A DNA stretch of 64,000 nt from Pasteurella sp030783905 (GTDB taxonomy: Bacteria; Pseudomonadota; Gammaproteobacteria; Enterobacterales; Pasteurellaceae). Below the pieces are notes generated by a model. The model did not search any database, was not told the DNA's origin, and worked only from the letters and a program-made list of their open reading frames with translations. Location of the stretch: NCBI GenBank assembly GCA_051122655.1, contig CP182107.1, positions 1 through 64,000 on the forward strand. Direction: 5' to 3'. Positions 61,806-64,000 of this stretch are shown here, in pieces (the first letter of the stretch is position 1; the number at the start of each line of letters is the position of its first letter). The position numbers and the translations under genes were made by a program.

Positions 61806-64000
61806 CGTATTATCTCCCACTCAATCACAAACATTTCTTCTTCCTCCACTTTCTGTTGCAAACTTTGTTCTAGCTCTTCAATCAGTTCATTCCGTTGATT
61901 TTCAATGTTATCCTGCCTGTCAAACAATTCACGCCGCTGTTTGGTGCGTTTGCTTTCCAATTCCCGCTGTTTTTTCTGCCACGCGAGTTTTTCTTCCAAT
62001 GTGGCGGCCGTAGCGGCTGTACGGCGGATTTCTTTAATTTGCCGGTCGGTTTCTTTGATTTCTTGTTCCAATCCGTGTTTCAGGTCGTCTGCCCAATCCT
62101 CTAGTTTTTGCACTTCTTGTTCAAAGTAATCAAGGTTGCGTTGTTGTGCTTCATTCAGCATGGCTTGGCGACGTACAGTAATATCTTGGGATAAGGCCGT
62201 CTGAATCTGTAGTGGCTGGGGGATAAGTATTTGGATGGCGGGCAGACCAAGCAGCTTTTCTGGGTCGGATTCTTGCAAGATTTCGCCATCATCGGTGATG
62301 GCAGTAATCAACAAATGCTGCTCTTGGTTATCAAAAGCATGAATGGTAATAAGCTTAACCACCAACTGCCCGCGTTGTCCAATATAAGGCTCCAATGTGC
62401 TGATTCTGCCGTGTTGCTTCTGATATTCGCCGTAATCAAACATTAATTTGGCAGGCGGACAATGGCAGGACTTGGCTTGTTCAAGCAGGGCTTGTGCCAG
62501 TGGATGGCTTATACGGTAGAGATAAGCATCACCACTTTGGCGGGGAAGTTCATAGCGGCCTACTTGGATGTGACTGAAGTCGTTTGAAAGGTTTTCAGGT
62601 AATCTGTGCAAGGTAAAGCCGTGTTCATCAAAGGTTGCGTGTTCACCTAGTGCACTTTGAGTGAAGTTGAGCAGCAAATTTTCGTATTTGTTGCGGGTGT
62701 GCTCGCTGTCAGCTGCTCGGATTTTGAGTTTTTCCTGCACTTCTTCATCAAAGTTTTCTAGCAGAGCTTGGCGAGTTTGGAGCATGGCAGCATTGATTTC
62801 ACTAGATAGCTCTTGCTGAAGTGCCTCAAAGCCAGCTTTGATATCATTCGGTTCTCGGCAATGACGATAGATGTCGGCAATACGGCGTTCAATATCTATG
62901 CCTGAACCGATGGCTCCAAGCACTTCATCGCTGACACCGAATACACCTTCGAAAAGCTTAAATTTTTGAGACAATAGTTCATACACACGAGCATCAGCTT
63001 CATTGCTTTTATTCAAAAAGTTCACCACAACCACATCGTGTTTTTGTCCATAGCGGTGACAACGGCCGATACGCTGCTCGATACGCTGAGGGTTCCATGG
63101 TAAATCATAGTTGATGACCAACGAGCAAAATTGCAGATTGATCCCTTCAGCCCCAGCTTCGGTGGCAATCATGATAGTGGCTTGTTCTTTGAAATGCTCG
63201 ACAAGGGCAGCACGTGTATCAGCCGTTTTTGAACCAGTGATTTTGTCGCTACCTTCGTATTTTTTGAGCCATTTTTTGTATATAGTTTGGGCTTTATGGC
63301 CACTGTTGGTGCCGTTAAATAGAACAATACCATCGCCGTTTTCGCCTGAGTAGACACTTTTGGATAAGCATTCAAGCAGGTATTCTTGGGTACGTTTCGA
63401 TTCGGTAAAAATAATGGCTTTTTGTGCTGCGCCCAAACGTTTAAGCTCAGCAAACGCTTTGTCCAATGCATTAAACAAAGCTTTGCCTTTGGCATCTTCG
63501 CGGATATTTTGTGCCAAGATTTTAAAATGATTGAGTTCTTCGATTTCGTCGGCTATGGCTTGGTATTGGTCTGGGGTTATGCCTGATGTTTCGCCATTTT
63601 CGTTTTCCCATTCTTCCGCAGTTTCGTCCAAGCTTTCATAATCCTCATCCAGCGTTTCGACGAGATCTTGTGTCGTTGCATCATTCAATACGCCTTGTAA
63701 ACGCTTACTCATGGTATCTAGGGCGCCAGCAATTGCTCGGCTACTTGAAGCTAGAAGTTTCCATAATACCAGTGAAATTAGCTGTCTCTGTCCTTCAGGC
63801 AAGGCTTGAAGGTTGGGACGGCGCAAGTAGTCAGCGACCAATGTAGAAAGCAACCTTTCTTCGTCAGAAGGTGTAAACTCCTGCACAATAGCAAGGCGTG
63901 CGGTATAGGGTACATAGGCTTTCACCTGACGACGTAGAGTACGTTTGCAAACTGCTTGTAAACGCTTGTGTAAGTTTTTTAAGTTTTGTTCAGATGGTTT
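61802..64000 (-). CDS. SF2/SNF2-type helicase, partial (5' end beyond window)
   Basis: At least 732 codons are open up to the window edge, so the N-terminus and helicase motifs I-III are missing from view. The visible part has the C-terminal RecA lobe: KAIIFTESKRTQEYLL, VLFNGTNSG, ATEAGAEGINLQF and motif VI NPQRIEQRIGRCHRYGQ. A large C-terminal region follows, including a Lys/Glu-rich coiled coil over the last 130 or so residues. Upstream residues KRTLRRQVKAYVPYTAR resemble RapA/DrmD-type SNF2 helicases. A GTG at 63923-63925 is internal, not the start. It is the first visible gene of the defence operon. Confidence 0.85.
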   Translation of the reverse strand, partial: KPSEQNLKNLHKRLQAVCKRTLRRQVKAYVPYTARLAIVQEFTPSDEERLLSTLVADYLRRPNLQALPEGQRQLISLVLWKLLASSSRAIAGALDTMSKRLQGVLNDATTQDLVETLDEDYESLDETAEEWENENGETSGITPDQYQAIADEIEELNHFKILAQNIREDAKGKALFNALDKAFAELKRLGAAQKAIIFTESKRTQEYLLECLSKSVYSGENGDGIVLFNGTNSGHKAQTIYKKWLKKYEGSDKITGSKTADTRAALVEHFKEQATIMIATEAGAEGINLQFCSLVINYDLPWNPQRIEQRIGRCHRYGQKHDVVVVNFLNKSNEADARVYELLSQKFKLFEGVFGVSDEVLGAIGSGIDIERRIADIYRHCREPNDIKAGFEALQQELSSEINAAMLQTRQALLENFDEEVQEKLKIRAADSEHTRNKYENLLLNFTQSALGEHATFDEHGFTLHRLPENLSNDFSHIQVGRYELPRQSGDAYLYRISHPLAQALLEQAKSCHCPPAKLMFDYGEYQKQHGRISTLEPYIGQRGQLVVKLITIHAFDNQEQHLLITAITDDGEILQESDPEKLLGLPAIQILIPQPLQIQTALSQDITVRRQAMLNEAQQRNLDYFEQEVQKLEDWADDLKHGLEQEIKETDRQIKEIRRTAATAATLEEKLAWQKKQRELESKRTKQRRELFDRQDNIENQRNELIEELEQSLQQKVEEEEMFVIEWEIIR

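Noticed and set aside
63923..63925. GTG as the start of the island helicase
   Set aside because: The frame stays open to the window edge, and upstream residues continue the helicase similarity (RTLRRQV), so the gene is truncated by the window rather than starting here.
54478..64000. BREX or DISARM locus
   Set aside because: No PglZ, BrxC, BrxL, DUF1998 (DrmB) or PLD (DrmC) gene is visible. The helicase resembles DrmD only in general SNF2 features. Genes beyond the window could change this.

Overview
The window looks like a chromosomal segment of a Pasteurellaceae bacterium, most likely Pasteurella multocida. It is AT-rich, with housekeeping proteins of Haemophilus/Pasteurella type. The Haemophilus-type DNA uptake word AAGTGCGGT recurs on both strands (for example 7123-7131, 16584-16592, 20998-21006, 57400-57408). 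A cluster of glycosyltransferase genes lies between mutM (fpg) and priA, the known position of the P. multocida LPS outer-core locus. The species call is inference from gene order and content.

Layout. 1-3561: dnaA-dnaN-recF replication operon. 3567-7653 (minus strand): a methyltransferase, crp, a YheU-like gene, slmA, dut and coaBC. 7833-10049: radC, then rpmB-rpmG-mutM. 10052-16114: the LPS outer-core locus, with rpmE and six glycosyltransferases of families GT9, GT25, GT25, GT2, GT2 and GT8. 16227-19304: priA and ftsN. 19463-24845: a TetR-controlled RND efflux operon with an embedded free-methionine-sulfoxide reductase. 24910-27056: a PerM-like protein, arsC, arfA with its nonstop hairpin, and a small conserved protein. 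27106-31531: argHBC divergent from argE. 31624-34770: a GT32 glycosyltransferase, four tRNA-Val genes, gltX and tRNA-Ala. 35066-40136: pnp-nlpI-deaD. 40238-43214: a molybdate uptake operon. 43349-46025: groES-groEL and fxsA. 46157-49477: an AbgT transporter and aspA. 49614-54405: glyS, a variable insertion site with a duplicated glyS 5' end, and GST and glutaredoxin-like genes.

The most interesting region is 54478-64000, which runs off the window. It is a tightly coupled minus-strand operon that reads as a composite defence island. In transcription order it encodes: an SF2/SNF2-type helicase (start outside the window), a KTSC-like protein, a 61-aa protein, a Rad50/RloC-like ATPase, a beta-class adenine methyltransferase, a 39-aa ORF and a type III restriction (Res) subunit with a PD-(D/E)xK nuclease motif. 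The ATPase has a zinc-hook CxxC and a C-terminal HEPN-like RNVLGAH motif. I infer restriction-modification combined with an ATPase that may also act as an RNase, resembling helicase-methylase-ATPase (Hma-type) systems as I recall them. This was not verified by any search.

Other noteworthy signals are the duplicated glyS start flanking a TPR-like gene, inverted repeats that clamp the tRNA-Val genes, a 24-bp hairpin inside arfA, a perfect TetR-type operator, and terminators built from head-to-head uptake sequences.
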